A DNA stretch of 64,000 bases, taken from the NCBI GenBank assembly GCA_035048495.1, contig CM068542.1:36423109-36487108 (forward strand). The letters are read 5' to 3'. Under the pieces are notes generated by a model, which had not been told where the DNA came from, made no database searches, and saw only the letters and a program-made list of their open reading frames with translations. Below, piece by piece: positions 1 to 10,000 of this stretch. The first letter of the stretch is position 1. Every line of letters starts with the position of its first letter. The position numbers and the translations under genes were made by a program. This DNA comes from Euptelea pleiosperma (Eukaryota > Streptophyta > Magnoliopsida > Ranunculales > Eupteleaceae).

Positions 1-120
1 TTGAATTTTTGTGATCAGGATGATCTCCTCACCGTAGAGATTATCCTTAACGAAAATCAGCCACTGATTCATCTTCTACGTGGGTCCACCACCCCCCAGG
101 GTCTTATATAGAGTTTCGCC
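1..120. repeat. Partial MITE (same family as 55784-56147)
   Basis: The sequence keeps, in order, the 'gatgatctcctcaccg', 'aaaatcagccactgattcatcttct' region (described, not quoted in full) and 'gtgggtccacca' blocks of the right half of the foldback element at 55784-56147. A second partial copy lies at 19443-19593. The left part is outside the window or lost. It ends about 75 bp before the BAHD start codon, so it forms part of the proximal promoter. Confidence 0.6.
104..112 (+). promoter_or_regulatory. Candidate TATA box of the BAHD gene
   Basis: TTATATAGA lies about 82-90 bp upstream of the ATG at 194, a plausible distance for a plant TATA box with a short leader. It sits at the edge of the MITE remnant. 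No transcript data are available here. Confidence 0.4.
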
Positions 121-193
121 TTAGGCCTTAACTTGTATCGGGACGGCCCTGCACACATACCAAATCGGCTGCAGTTGCAGTTGCTACGACTCA

Positions 194-1579
194 ATGAATC
201 CTGCAGCGGTTCGTCACATCTCTAGGTGTGCCGTAAAACCACGGTTTATTTTGGAAGAATCACAGCAGCCATACTATTTGACGCCATGGGATCTTGCCAT
301 GTTCTCTGCACACTATATTCAAACGGGTCTTCTCTTCACCAAACCTCCACCTTCAGAAGATCAAAATTCGATGATCACCATCATTGATCAACTCAAAGAA
401 TCGCTATCTCTCACACTCGGCTACTACTTCCCTCTCGCTGGCCGCCTCGTAACCAAAAAAGACGATGACCCACCTTCCTACTCTGTCTTCTTAGACTGTA
501 GCAACGCTCCAGGAGCCGAATTCATCTACGCCGTTGCAGACGTTACGATAGCTGATGTCCTATCCCCAATCGACGTACCCCCAATTGTCCAATCGTTCTT
601 TGTCCTTGACGGAGCCGTTAATCATGACGGTCACACCGTGCCTTTGCTGGCCGTGCAGGTAACGGAGTTGGTGGACGGCATCTTCGTTGGCCTCTCTTTC
701 AACCACGCCATAGGCGACGGCACGTCTTTCTGGAATTTCTTCAACGCGTGGTCTGAGATCTCTCGTAGAACTATAACAACAAAGGAAAATATCGAACGCA
801 TCTCACGGCCACCCATCACCAAACGCTGGTTTCTCGACCACCACGGTCCCATCATCAACCTTCCTTTCTCGCATCATGATGAGTTCATCGAGAGATACGC
901 ACCGCCACCAATGAGGGGGAGAATCTTCCATTTCTCCTCTGAATCCATTGCCCGACTCAAAGCCAAGGTCAACGCCGAGTGCAACACCAATAAGATTTCT
1001 TCCTTTCAGGCCTTGTCTGCGCTGGTGTGGAGATCGGTGACACGTGCGCGTCGTCCACCCATCGATCAGAAAACGATTTGTAGATTGGCCATCAATAGCA
1101 GATCGAGATTGAACCCGCCCTTGTCTAGCGATTACTTTGGCAACTCTATTCAGACGGTTAGTGGAGCCACCACAGCTGGCGAGTTACTAGACCACGGTCT
1201 TGGGTGGGCAGCGTGGCTGTTGCACCAGGGCATTGCCGGGCACACTGACAGCAAGATCCGCGGGTGGCTAGAAGCATGGGTGGAGGGTCCCTATATTTAC
1301 CAGCTCGGACCTTTCTTTGATCAGTGGAGCGTGATGATGGGGTGCTCGCCGAGGTTCGAAATGTACAGCGACTTTGGGTGGGGAAAGGCGGTGGCAGTTC
1401 GGAGCGGTTACGCTAACAAATTCGACGGGAAGGTATCGTCGTACCCGGGTCGTGAAGGGGGAGGGAGCGTGGATTTGGAAGTGTGCCTTCTGCCGCAATC
1501 AATGAGTGAACTTGAATCGGATGAGGAGTTCATGGATGTAGTCTCTCCTGTCCCCACCCCAACTGCATTACTCTCTTGA
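194..1579 (+). CDS. BAHD-family acyltransferase (HXXXD type), single exon
   Basis: The product is a 461-aa intronless protein of normal BAHD length (about 430-470). BAHD enzymes move an acyl group from acyl-CoA to a hydroxyl or amine of secondary metabolites in the cytosol. The catalytic HXXXD motif is HAIGD at residues 171-175 within SFNHAIGDGTSFW. The structural DFGWG motif is intact at 393-397. Other family marks are the N-terminal 'LTPWDLAMFSAHYIQTGLLF' (residues 29-48) and the 'FQALSALVWRSVTRAR' helix near 271-286. The N-terminal layout resembles the uncharacterised At3g50280-like clade rather than HCT, although the acceptor cannot be read from sequence. The first ATG of the frame is used. 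No frameshift or stop is seen, so it looks functional. A TATA-like box lies about 85 bp upstream and an AATAAA 91 bp downstream. Confidence 0.93.
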   Translation: MNPAAVRHISRCAVKPRFILEESQQPYYLTPWDLAMFSAHYIQTGLLFTKPPPSEDQNSMITIIDQLKESLSLTLGYYFPLAGRLVTKKDDDPPSYSVFLDCSNAPGAEFIYAVADVTIADVLSPIDVPPIVQSFFVLDGAVNHDGHTVPLLAVQVTELVDGIFVGLSFNHAIGDGTSFWNFFNAWSEISRRTITTKENIERISRPPITKRWFLDHHGPIINLPFSHHDEFIERYAPPPMRGRIFHFSSESIARLKAKVNAECNTNKISSFQALSALVWRSVTRARRPPIDQKTICRLAINSRSRLNPPLSSDYFGNSIQTVSGATTAGELLDHGLGWAAWLLHQGIAGHTDSKIRGWLEAWVEGPYIYQLGPFFDQWSVMMGCSPRFEMYSDFGWGKAVAVRSGYANKFDGKVSSYPGREGGGSVDLEVCLLPQSMSELESDEEFMDVVSPVPTPTALLS

Positions 1580-1669
1580 GTCTTTAGACAGTTGAGACAA
1601 AAAAAAAATCAGGAAAAGAACAGTCAAAGCTCAAACTTTTGACAATTTTAACGGAGGTGCGTCCGCAGC

Positions 1670-1675
1670 AATAAA
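1670..1675 (+). terminator. Candidate poly(A) signal of the BAHD gene
   Basis: AATAAA lies 91 nt after the TGA stop and is followed by a T-rich stretch, as expected for a near-upstream element. From here to about 1930 I see only AT-rich intergenic sequence. Confidence 0.4.
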
Positions 1676-1929
1676 TTAAAGGGGAGTGTACGTGTCCCTT
1701 CTTTTTTCTTTATTCAAACTAGTCTACCGTTCAAGCCGTAGGAAATTTTTTGGTTTTGATTAATATTGCTTTATCAAAAGTCTGACCAATAAGACCTTTT
1801 TGGTTATTTTTATTATTAAATATATTTTAAATTATAATGAAAAGACGACAATACCCTTATCCTTGACTGACACTAGTACAATTCCTACGACGCTTGAAGA
1901 ATTAATTCCTTTGAAAAACTTTTGACATC

Positions 1930-2640
1930 TGTTTCACCATTGTTACTGGTTCAACTAATTCACTGAAACTAAATGGTGTTGGTTCAACCAGTTTGAGCTC
2001 AATACTCAAACTTGAAATAAAATACCGACTTAACAAAATGGTTAGATAAATAAATAAGGTATTGAAAGTGAAACGGAGTTTTAAACATGTCTTATAAAAT
2101 ATAAACAAACAGGGAGATGAAGCTTTGCTTATAGATTTTAATGTTTGGTATTCAAACTGAAAACAAAATCGTGAAAATGGTATTGGTTCGATCAAGTTGA
2201 ACGATTCCTTTAACAGAATTTTGTCTAATTTACTATTGTTACAGGGGTTCCTCTTCGTTGTGCATTTTCCCATCTTCTCTAAATTATCATCTAATTTTGT
2301 TAGTGATTCAACTAAGTTATGCTCAATACTCAAATTGAAAACGAATATAGGTTTCATAAAAATGGTACTGGTTCAACCGGTTTAGAAAAAAAAATGTTTG
2401 ATTTTCAACATTGTTACATGGGTTCTTCTTCATTGAGATGTATTTTCTCATCATCTTTTCATTATAGTCTAACTGTGTTAGTGTTTCAATTAAGTTGAGC
2501 TCAATACTCAAACTGTAAATAGATACATACATCATGAAAATGGTACTGGTTCAACCAATTTTGTGAAAATGGTACTGATTCAACCGGTTTTGAGAAAATG
2601 ATCCTAGTTCAACCAGTTTCGTGAATATCATTACTAAAAC
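1930..2640. repeat. Degenerate tandem repeat, about 178-bp spacing
   Basis: The block 'gctcaatactcaaa' recurs near 1997, 2322 and 2499. It is followed each time by an 'aaaatggtactggttcaacc'-like segment, which recurs several more times down to 2620. The best-preserved pair is 2195-2370 and 2375-2560. Short reading frames here are by-products of the repetition. Confidence 0.55.
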
Positions 2641-3871
2641 TTGAGAGACGATTCTTGCTTAACGAAAATGAAAGTTATAACCATCTTCTTCAGCTTCTTC
2701 TTTGAAGATTCTTGATTAACGAAAATTAAAGTAGTAACCATCTTCTTCAGCGTCTTCCTTGTTCCATCTTCACCTTCTTCTTTCTTAACTAACCCTTGAA
2801 ACCAGCATCGTCTTCTTTATTCACCTTCCATGGCACATAGACAAGTTGCAAAGAACTATAGAAAATAACCGGGATGCTATAAAATAGATAACTGGAAGAA
2901 AATCTTTTAAACTTGCATCGCCTTCATCTTTTTCACCTTGAATGGAGTATAAATGAGTTGCAAAAAGCTATAAAGGAAAAAATTGAAGGGAAGGAGCTGT
3001 GAAGCAAGAAAATAGAGGAAAAGAGTTGTGGAATAAGGAAATTGATGGAAAAAGCTCAAGAATAAGAAAATAGAAGGAAGGAGCTGGACAAAATTGACGT
3101 ACGGTACTGTGTCGTCAGTCAAACCTCAAATCAAATGATACTATCAATTCAAACTGATATTAGCTGGAGGGTAGTATGGGCATTTCAAAAGAAAAGTCTT
3201 AATGGGCAAACAATTAAATCAAAGTATCCATAGTTTTATAGAGGAGACTAAATGGTCGATATTTTTGTAAATATGGACTTAAAAGTAATTTTCCCTAAAA
3301 AAATGGCTAGCAAGTATTTACGGCTATCAATGGATCAGATCAGGAAAAAATTTAAATGCAAAGGGTTTTGGATGCAGAGGATGAGTGGTTAATCTGGACC
3401 ACTCATCCTCACTTTTTAGAAACCCAGATTAACTGGGGTTTGTATTTTAAATCTTTTTTAAAATATTTTTAATTAGTTTAGAAAACAAAAATCTCCCTTT
3501 TTTAGCTTAACTTTCCTCGTAAAAAGAGAAGTTGTTTTTTGGCTCAAACTTCCTCCCTTTCGACGAGCCTCTTGTTCTCAAAATCCCTCTTCACCATGTC
3601 CCTTCCAACATCAAACTCATCGTCCCCATAGATCTAAAGCACCATGTAGCTAGGGACCGCCAAAAGGAGATCCAAAACCCTCTACATCTAAAAAATTTCC
3701 ATCAGATCAACCCCTTCCGATCAAATAACTTTCGATCCAAAACCACTTGTATTCTTATCGAATCGGTACTGGATCGGGCATGTACTAATCTGATATATAT
3801 CATATAACTATATATATTTATATAAAAATATTATATCACTAAAATATGATATAACATGCATTATATATATA
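2641..3871. other. AT-rich intergenic, no gene seen
   Basis: The segment 'gattcttgattaacgaaaat' and its neighbours are locally duplicated near 2650-2760. The rest is AT-rich, with no reading frame that looks like protein and no element ends that I could pair. Confidence 0.5.
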
Positions 3872-4034
3872 CTAGTAGGTGGCTCGTGCCCACGGCACTC
3901 TCCGACAAAGCGTTTGCCAAATTTGGGTGTGAATGGCTTAGATCCACCATTCATTTGGGGTGATAAGATCTTGGCCATTCTTTGTGAAGCCGATAAGTGG
4001 GGGTATAAGTGACTTCTCTGTTTTGTTATATAGA
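3872..4034 (-). mobile_element. Non-autonomous Helitron copy A
   Basis: Read on the minus strand the copy starts TCTATATAACAAAACAG and ends CTAG, and it is flanked by A and T, as expected for AT-target Helitron insertion. A hairpin of GTGCC and GGCAC arms lies close to the CTAG end. Length is 163 bp, with no coding capacity. Confidence 0.65.
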
Positions 4035-4038
4035 TGTA

Positions 4039-4302
4039 TAGTGGGTGGCCTATGCCCTCGGCACTCCCCTACAAAGCATTTCCCAAAATCAGGTGTGAGT
4101 GGTTGAGATCCATAGTCCATTTGGGGGATAAGATCTCGGCCATCGTTTTTCAAGCCGATAAGAGGGGTATAACTGGGGAGACAATTTCTCTATTAAATTA
4201 ATCCAACCGTCTAAATTTTATTTTATGTAAGGGTTGATATAGGCCCTTGGATATATGAAGCCTATAAGAGGGGGAGACAACTTCCCTGTTTTGTTATATA
4301 GA
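4039..4302 (-). mobile_element. Non-autonomous Helitron copy B, longer internal sequence
   Basis: It has the same terminal sequences as copy A, with a degraded CTAG end at 4039. It includes about 90 bp extra internal sequence with a partial second 5' end. Its 5' TC terminus (4302) directly abuts the CTAG terminus of the next copy at 4303, a head-to-tail arrangement. Confidence 0.6.
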
Positions 4303-5150
4303 CTAGTGGGTGCCCCGTGCCATCGGCACTCCTCGACAAAGAAATTGCCAAAATTAGGTGAGTGGCGGAGATCCACTGTCTATTTGGGGGAGGATTAGAT
4401 CTCGGCCCTTCTTTGTTGATGCTTATAAGAGGAGGTATAAGTAGGGAGACAACTAATGTGTTTTGTTATATAGAATAGTAAATGTCCAACAAAAGGGTTT
4501 GCAAAAATTGGGTGCCTTCGGCACTCAAAGGGTATAACGGACTGGGGCGTTGCCATTCTTTCCATTATAACGGCTGTTATAATGGATTGTAACTCACAGA
4601 GGGAGAAATGGGAAAAAAACATAAATAACAAAAAATAACGGTGTTGAAATTAAAATTTTAAATAAATTGAGGTCAAATGAGGCGGATTGAGTGGCTGAAA
4701 TCTTTATCTAACCGCCCACATTAGATGGATGGGTAAGATAAGAGAATACAGCTGAGTTGTCTTGATGTATGTGTGGGTGTTAATTTTCAATTTTCAAATT
4801 TCAAATTTTAAACTTTGAATTTCTGCACCACTTTTTTCCATTAAAATTTATTTTTTCTATTTTTGCCCCTGGCCGTTTCAATCCGTTTTAATGGTAACAC
4901 CCCTCTCGAGGCATAAAAAGTGAGGCTCCTAGGCCTGACCCTTGGGCTATATGTAAATCCAACCCATTTCATTCCTTATATGTAGGTAAATAGTAGGTGA
5001 CCCGTGCCCACGGCACTCATCGACAAAGTGTTTGTCAAAATTGGATGTGAGTGGCTGAGATCCACCGTCCATTTGGTGTGATAAGATCTCGACCATCCTT
5101 TATGAAGCTGGATAAGAGGGGGAGACAACCGTCCTGTTTTGTTATATAGA
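4303..5150 (-). mobile_element. Composite Helitron block, inverted copy of 53890-54929
   Basis: The block holds one full short copy (4303-4474, ends CTAG and TCTATATAAC), a degraded 3' end (about 4475-4530), an AACGG/CCGTT-rich middle, and another copy at 4991-5150 with the hairpin GTGCCCACGGCAC at 5004-5016. The whole order, including the non-Helitron middle at 4540-4990, recurs in reverse complement at 53890-54929. It may be one larger Helitron that captured smaller ones, or a transposed tandem cluster. A short reading frame at 4395-4631 has a similar counterpart at 54610-54837, which the repeat similarity explains. Confidence 0.6.
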
Positions 5151-5429
5151 TATAATAATAAAGATAATTTTACCATTTTCTATGTATTTTTATATCATTA
5201 TTGAATATTACTTCAATTTTAAGTGGATAAAATATATAATTTAAATTATACAAAAAAAATGATTTAGTGAATTGGATAAGATTGGGTCCGGAACTCTATT
5301 AATATCTATCGGAACAGTTCTGGATCACGGTTATGTGATCCAGATCGATGTATTTTCATATTGGATCAGGTCCAGATCAACACTGATCTGACTCGAACCC
5401 GATCCATTAACAGCCCTAGCTGTATTGAG

Positions 5430-5735
5430 AGTGGGATCAAACACCCACTGTCTCCCCTTTCTTTTGTTTGGACAAAAAAGCTCCCCTCCCGTTTGGGCAC
5501 CCACTTTGTCTTCTCCAACGGCCAACACCACCAATATCCTCACCCCCATCCTCCACCTCCACCTCCACCTCCACCTCCACCTCCACCGCCACTTCTCTGG
5601 TTTTGCAAAAAAATATGGAGGTGATGGTCGAGAGAGGTGGGGTGGGGCTGTGATGTTTGACTTTACCACTGGAGAAGACAAAGTGGGTGCCCAAACGAGA
5701 AGGGGGCTTCTTTGGATGTTTAACCCACCCCTTTG
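5430..5735. mobile_element. Foldback MITE carrying a microsatellite
   Basis: The arms 5485-5519 and 5672-5710 are inverted copies (shared core 'gtttgggcacccactttg' and 'gtcttctcca'). The sequence outside them is also weakly palindromic. The loop contains the CCACCT repeat. No clear TSD was found. Several overlapping proline- or Trp/Arg-rich reading frames come from the repeat. Confidence 0.5.
5541..5588. repeat. Microsatellite (CCACCT)n
   Basis: About seven to eight hexamer units lie in the loop of the foldback MITE. The tract is likely length-polymorphic. Confidence 0.85.
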
Positions 5736-6505
5736 TATATTCAAACCAAAAATCAGCCTGATTCGTTATTTGTGGTCATAGATTTTAGGACTTTTTGTAA
5801 GATTGATTCTATCCGTTGGTTCAAGCATATTTTTTGGGTACAAAATCCACTGGCCAGAAATCATCAACAAGCTGATTTTAGTGTTCATATCCACCAATGG
5901 GTGCACTCAACATCCACGCATCCTCCATAAATAACTCCCATACATGTGCCATATACATTATAATTTTTTGAAAAAAGATGATCATGCGGTCACCCCCCGT
6001 CCTAAACCCCAAAGTTCGAGCCACATGATGCAATAATCATTTTGCATACCTGTTTTTAAGGTGCATTTCCGAGTTGCGCAACCCTTCATGATCTTGAGCC
6101 AACCGGACATGAAGTCTTTGACATTCATTACATCATATTAATTTGCAAACACAAAGTTTAACATCGTTTCTGATGTCATGGAGTCGGACATACCGTCCCC
6201 TTTCTCTTGGAATGGAATTTAACACACTGACATGTAAATCTGTTTTGTTATAAACAAGGTATAATAGAATATCTTCCCCTCGACAAGGGTGGGGAGTAGT
6301 CTCTCTCTCAACAACAAAAGAAGCTAGGTTTCAAGCTCCCCATCCATGTGCACAAGAGGACTACAGAAGGCAGTGTATTACATCCAACATAAGCCCTAAA
6401 AGCCAACAGCAAAAAGCAGCAGCAGCTGGTTCTCTAAAATGCAGGCACTTGCCCTCTACAACCCTTCCCTTCCACCCCAACTTGAAACCACCACACCCAA
6501 ACTGG
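5736..6505. other. Downstream flank of SUD1, probably including its 3' UTR
   Basis: No protein-like frame is present. The minus-strand stop codon of SUD1 is at 6506-6508, so the part nearest 6505 should be its 3' UTR. I found no convincing AATAAA on the minus strand. Confidence 0.5.
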
Positions 6506-7033
6506 CTATACAGCCTGCCCCTGATTTTGGGGATGCCGCCGATTAGCACGCCTAAGCCTCATCCCGACATCGGCCTCTTGCTCATGTTGAATTAAAACTG
6601 CATCCTGCTGATTGACATCTTGAGTCTCTGGGACAATCTCGGTATCATTGCTCTTTTCGATTGCTTTTTCCCCAAAATTATGCAGCCTCCGGCCAATCAA
6701 ATAGCGGTCATCCCGTATGGAGTTGTGGAGGTTGGTGAACCAAACATGGAATCTTTTGGCACAGAAACACAGCAAACTAAAGCTGAGGCAGCCCACCCAG
6801 GCAAACCGGTAGACAGCTGAGTTCACTATTAACGGATACCCAAGCACGGGAAACATCCCTCTCGCAAACACATAGGGAACACACAGCGCTGTCAGCAGCT
6901 TCATAATGATTGGGATCACTATCTCCTGCAATACCCAAAGCCCCCGAAGCCGGGAGAAGCCGTCCTCTCTCACCCTCTCAAACTTAATCCGCCAACTCTC
7001 ATCCACCAGGGGTGTCATGTGATCCAACATAAC
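6506..7033 (-). CDS. SUD1: SUD1 exon 9 (last)
   Basis: Residues 945-1119 and stop. Codes the last membrane segments and the C-terminal element; Asn1063 in LHNF matches the position of the conserved Asn of the Doa10/TEB4 C-terminal element. It ends [17 protein letters not shown]. Acceptor GAACAG|GTTATG. Confidence 0.92.
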   Translation of the reverse strand, partial: VMLDHMTPLVDESWRIKFERVREDGFSRLRGLWVLQEIVIPIIMKLLTALCVPYVFARGMFPVLGYPLIVNSAVYRFAWVGCLSFSLLCFCAKRFHVWFTNLHNSIRDDRYLIGRRLHNFGEKAIEKSNDTEIVPETQDVNQQDAVLIQHEQEADVGMRLRRANRRHPQNQGQAV

Positions 7034-10000
7034 CTGTTCCAAAACAAAACGGATGACACTAATATAGGACGAAAGTTTCACCCTTTAATGGAACATCCCT
7101 GTTTCATCAAGTGATGAAACCTACTAATCTTGCATCGCTTTCAGTACGAACTTGTTTTCAAGTACTTCCTATATGCAAATCATTTTCAAATCTTCCACAT
7201 TAAATTAAGAACAAAAAATGTGGGCAACATACAGCCAGGTTTTGTTAAAGAGGTTTTTTTTTAAATTAAGATGTGAAGGGTGGCTCGACCCGACTGCTTT
7301 CCGTTATTTCTTCCCTACAGAAGGAATACTGCTTCGCCGATATGGCAACATTCAGGGGGTGGTCTCAGCATCTGATGGGGACGATCCGCTGAGAGGACCC
7401 AATTAAAAGATCGTCCATTCTATAGACTTATCTGTGGTCGTTGCCATATATTTTCTGATCATCCAAGAGAAGGCAAAGATGTTTGTGGTCATCCAATCAG
7501 GTAAGTTCAGTATAGGAGATCTCATAGGTATGAGTGTATGACACCCCAGTGGGCCCCACCCCCTGGCAGTGAACTGGATGTGCAGTTATAAGGATAGTGG
7601 ACCAATCTTGCCCCTTATTTGCAACACAGGTTAACAGCTAGATTCTATTTAAAGCATAATCTAGAAAATAGAATACCTACCAGTCTGGTCCAGATCTTAA
7701 GAAAGATAAGCCCCAATGCCCAGTCCTGATACAAGAGGAAAACCGGGCTTTCATCGACAGGCACCCTCATTGGCACAATCACCAAAAGCTCAAACAGCAG
7801 ACCAATCAATACCGGGATGACAAAGATCTGGAACAAAATGGTGTCAATCAAAATCGAATGAAAGAAAACTTGAACAGGTTGGTACCAGAAATATCTCTCA
7901 CAATGGAAGTGCTTACCCATATGGACAACAGTGCAGAACTCTTGAGAAGGATACCACCCCACTTCCAGATTCTGTTCAAAAGAATCCGTGCTCTCTGTGT
8001 TCTAACATGCTCAATAGAATATCTGGCTCCAGCTAAAGCAGTCCAGATAACATAGCTTCCAATAATGAATGCATACATATCTAAGGAAAGCAGCAGTCAG
8101 AAACAAAGTAGTAGTTCACCTCAAAAGCGTGGAAATGAGTGATGTTTACAACTATATTACCATTACACTTGATGCCATGAGTTATTGGGAGACGAGGGAT
8201 GGAATTGAAGAGTGCACGTCCAAGCGAAATGGGTACAACTATCAAGGCCGAGTTGAAGAGAAGCAGGGTCATCCATGCCAGCACCAACAACAGCACAATG
8301 CGAAGTACAAAACCATACCTGCTAAGAGTTGAACTTGGTAATTCACAGACCAGATGAAGGTTTGGACAAGTTAACACCATACAAGATCAGAGGTTATATG
8401 ATGATGCATTTTAGAATAAATGAGAGCAATGAAGAGAAACAATAGAGTAAAACAATGGATGCAAGATACAGCACACAGTGTCAAGTGATCGAACTTGAGA
8501 AAAAATTCAAGAAGCACGAAAACTGGTAAAAGTTTTCGAACTCAAACAGAATCAAAAGCTAAGTTCCAGTAAACAAAAAGAACTAATCACAATCCTAATC
8601 TCCTATTGTGTCGATTCAAAAAATCTTCCATTATTAGTGTCTCGTTCTTTATATGCAAACCTCCTAACCAAGGTATAGTTGTAAATCCCAAACAGAGTCA
8701 AAAGCTAACTCCCGGTTAACAAACAGAACTAATCACAGTCCTAATCACTATGTATCAATTCAACACTGAAAAATCTCTCGATGTTAGCATCTTGTTCTTC
8801 TATGCAAACATCCTAACCAAGATATTGCTCCAGATTCCTATCTCAATCTCTCCCAGGTGAAGAGTTTGGCTCTAGAATTCCCAAGGAACCTTCTCCAATC
8901 TCAAAATTGAAGCTTCACCCACGCTGTCTCCTACCCAATGTGCAAGAAATTCAGCAATAATTTTGTGGACTATTCATTGGGCATATAAGACGATTAATTT
9001 AGCTACAACATTATCCCAGAGCGAATCAACAAGGACAACAGAAAAGACCTTCTCAAGGTCAAATTTTTGGTGCCAATATACCCAAAATTCTTGGAAAGGA
9101 GCCAAGAGAAATCCTCTGGCAGAAGGGCCTTATCACTCTGAAGGTAAAAGTGGCACACATGAATTATTTCCTTTGCAAATGATCCCCCATCCACCAAGGC
9201 AAGGACCTTGAATCATTGACATGATACGTAGTACAGACTACGGAGTTCCACCTCAACTAAAAAAGATCCATAAAAAATTCCAAATTTGCTCGTCTTTCTA
9301 TCCCTTTCACATCATCCATCTCATCCCTACCAAAATCCAGTTCAACCTACAAGTCCCCTCCTCCCTTTAGCAGTAGTAATCACATGAAATGTTGTATTCC
9401 TATCCCGTAATCAAACCATATCATCCTTGGCCTCTCCTCTAGAAGTTTGATGAAGGACAATTATTCAACATTGTTCAGTCAGCAATTTTCCTTGCACAAG
9501 ATCCTTCCTACCTTGTATATCTCCAAAATCCAAAAAAAAAGGATTGTGTATCTCCATAAACACTTCTTTCCTGTCCTTTATGATGTTTGTTTAAGCCTTT
9601 GAGCATTGAGACTATGTCAAAACCATGTGAACCATACAGTCTTCATCCATCCACCAAGCCTCAACATTCTGAAGCAAAAACTAAGAATGTGGATTAGATT
9701 TATCAATATTAGACTTTGCCCGGGGAAAAAACAAATCACTGCAATGATGAAATATGAGGAGAAAATGAAATATTTTTCGCTCCCAAGATGTTAATTTAAA
9801 GTCATACGAACAAATGATTAAAATTACTGTTGCAAAGTACGTACTCAGAATCAGTCTGTTCATCGCCATCATACTCTTCTGCGACATCAGAGCTCCCCAT
9901 TGTATGAATACCTCTGTTCGGATCTTCAGCGGCTACAAGTGCTACTAGGGCCTGATCTTGCTGACCAACTCCACCTCGTTGTACATCACGTAATCTGTCC

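Noticed and set aside
1902..2535. Minus-strand frames of 70-151 aa
   Set aside because: They are repetitive translations of the 178-bp tandem repeat with no protein family character.
4395..4631. 78-aa minus frame similar to a plus frame at 54610-54837
   Set aside because: Similarity follows from the inverted DNA repeat; differences do not favour silent sites as far as I can see by eye.
5331..5781. Several overlapping frames (85-137 aa) rich in Pro, Trp or Arg
   Set aside because: They are all translations of the CCACCT repeat and the MITE arms, with no domain and no start context.
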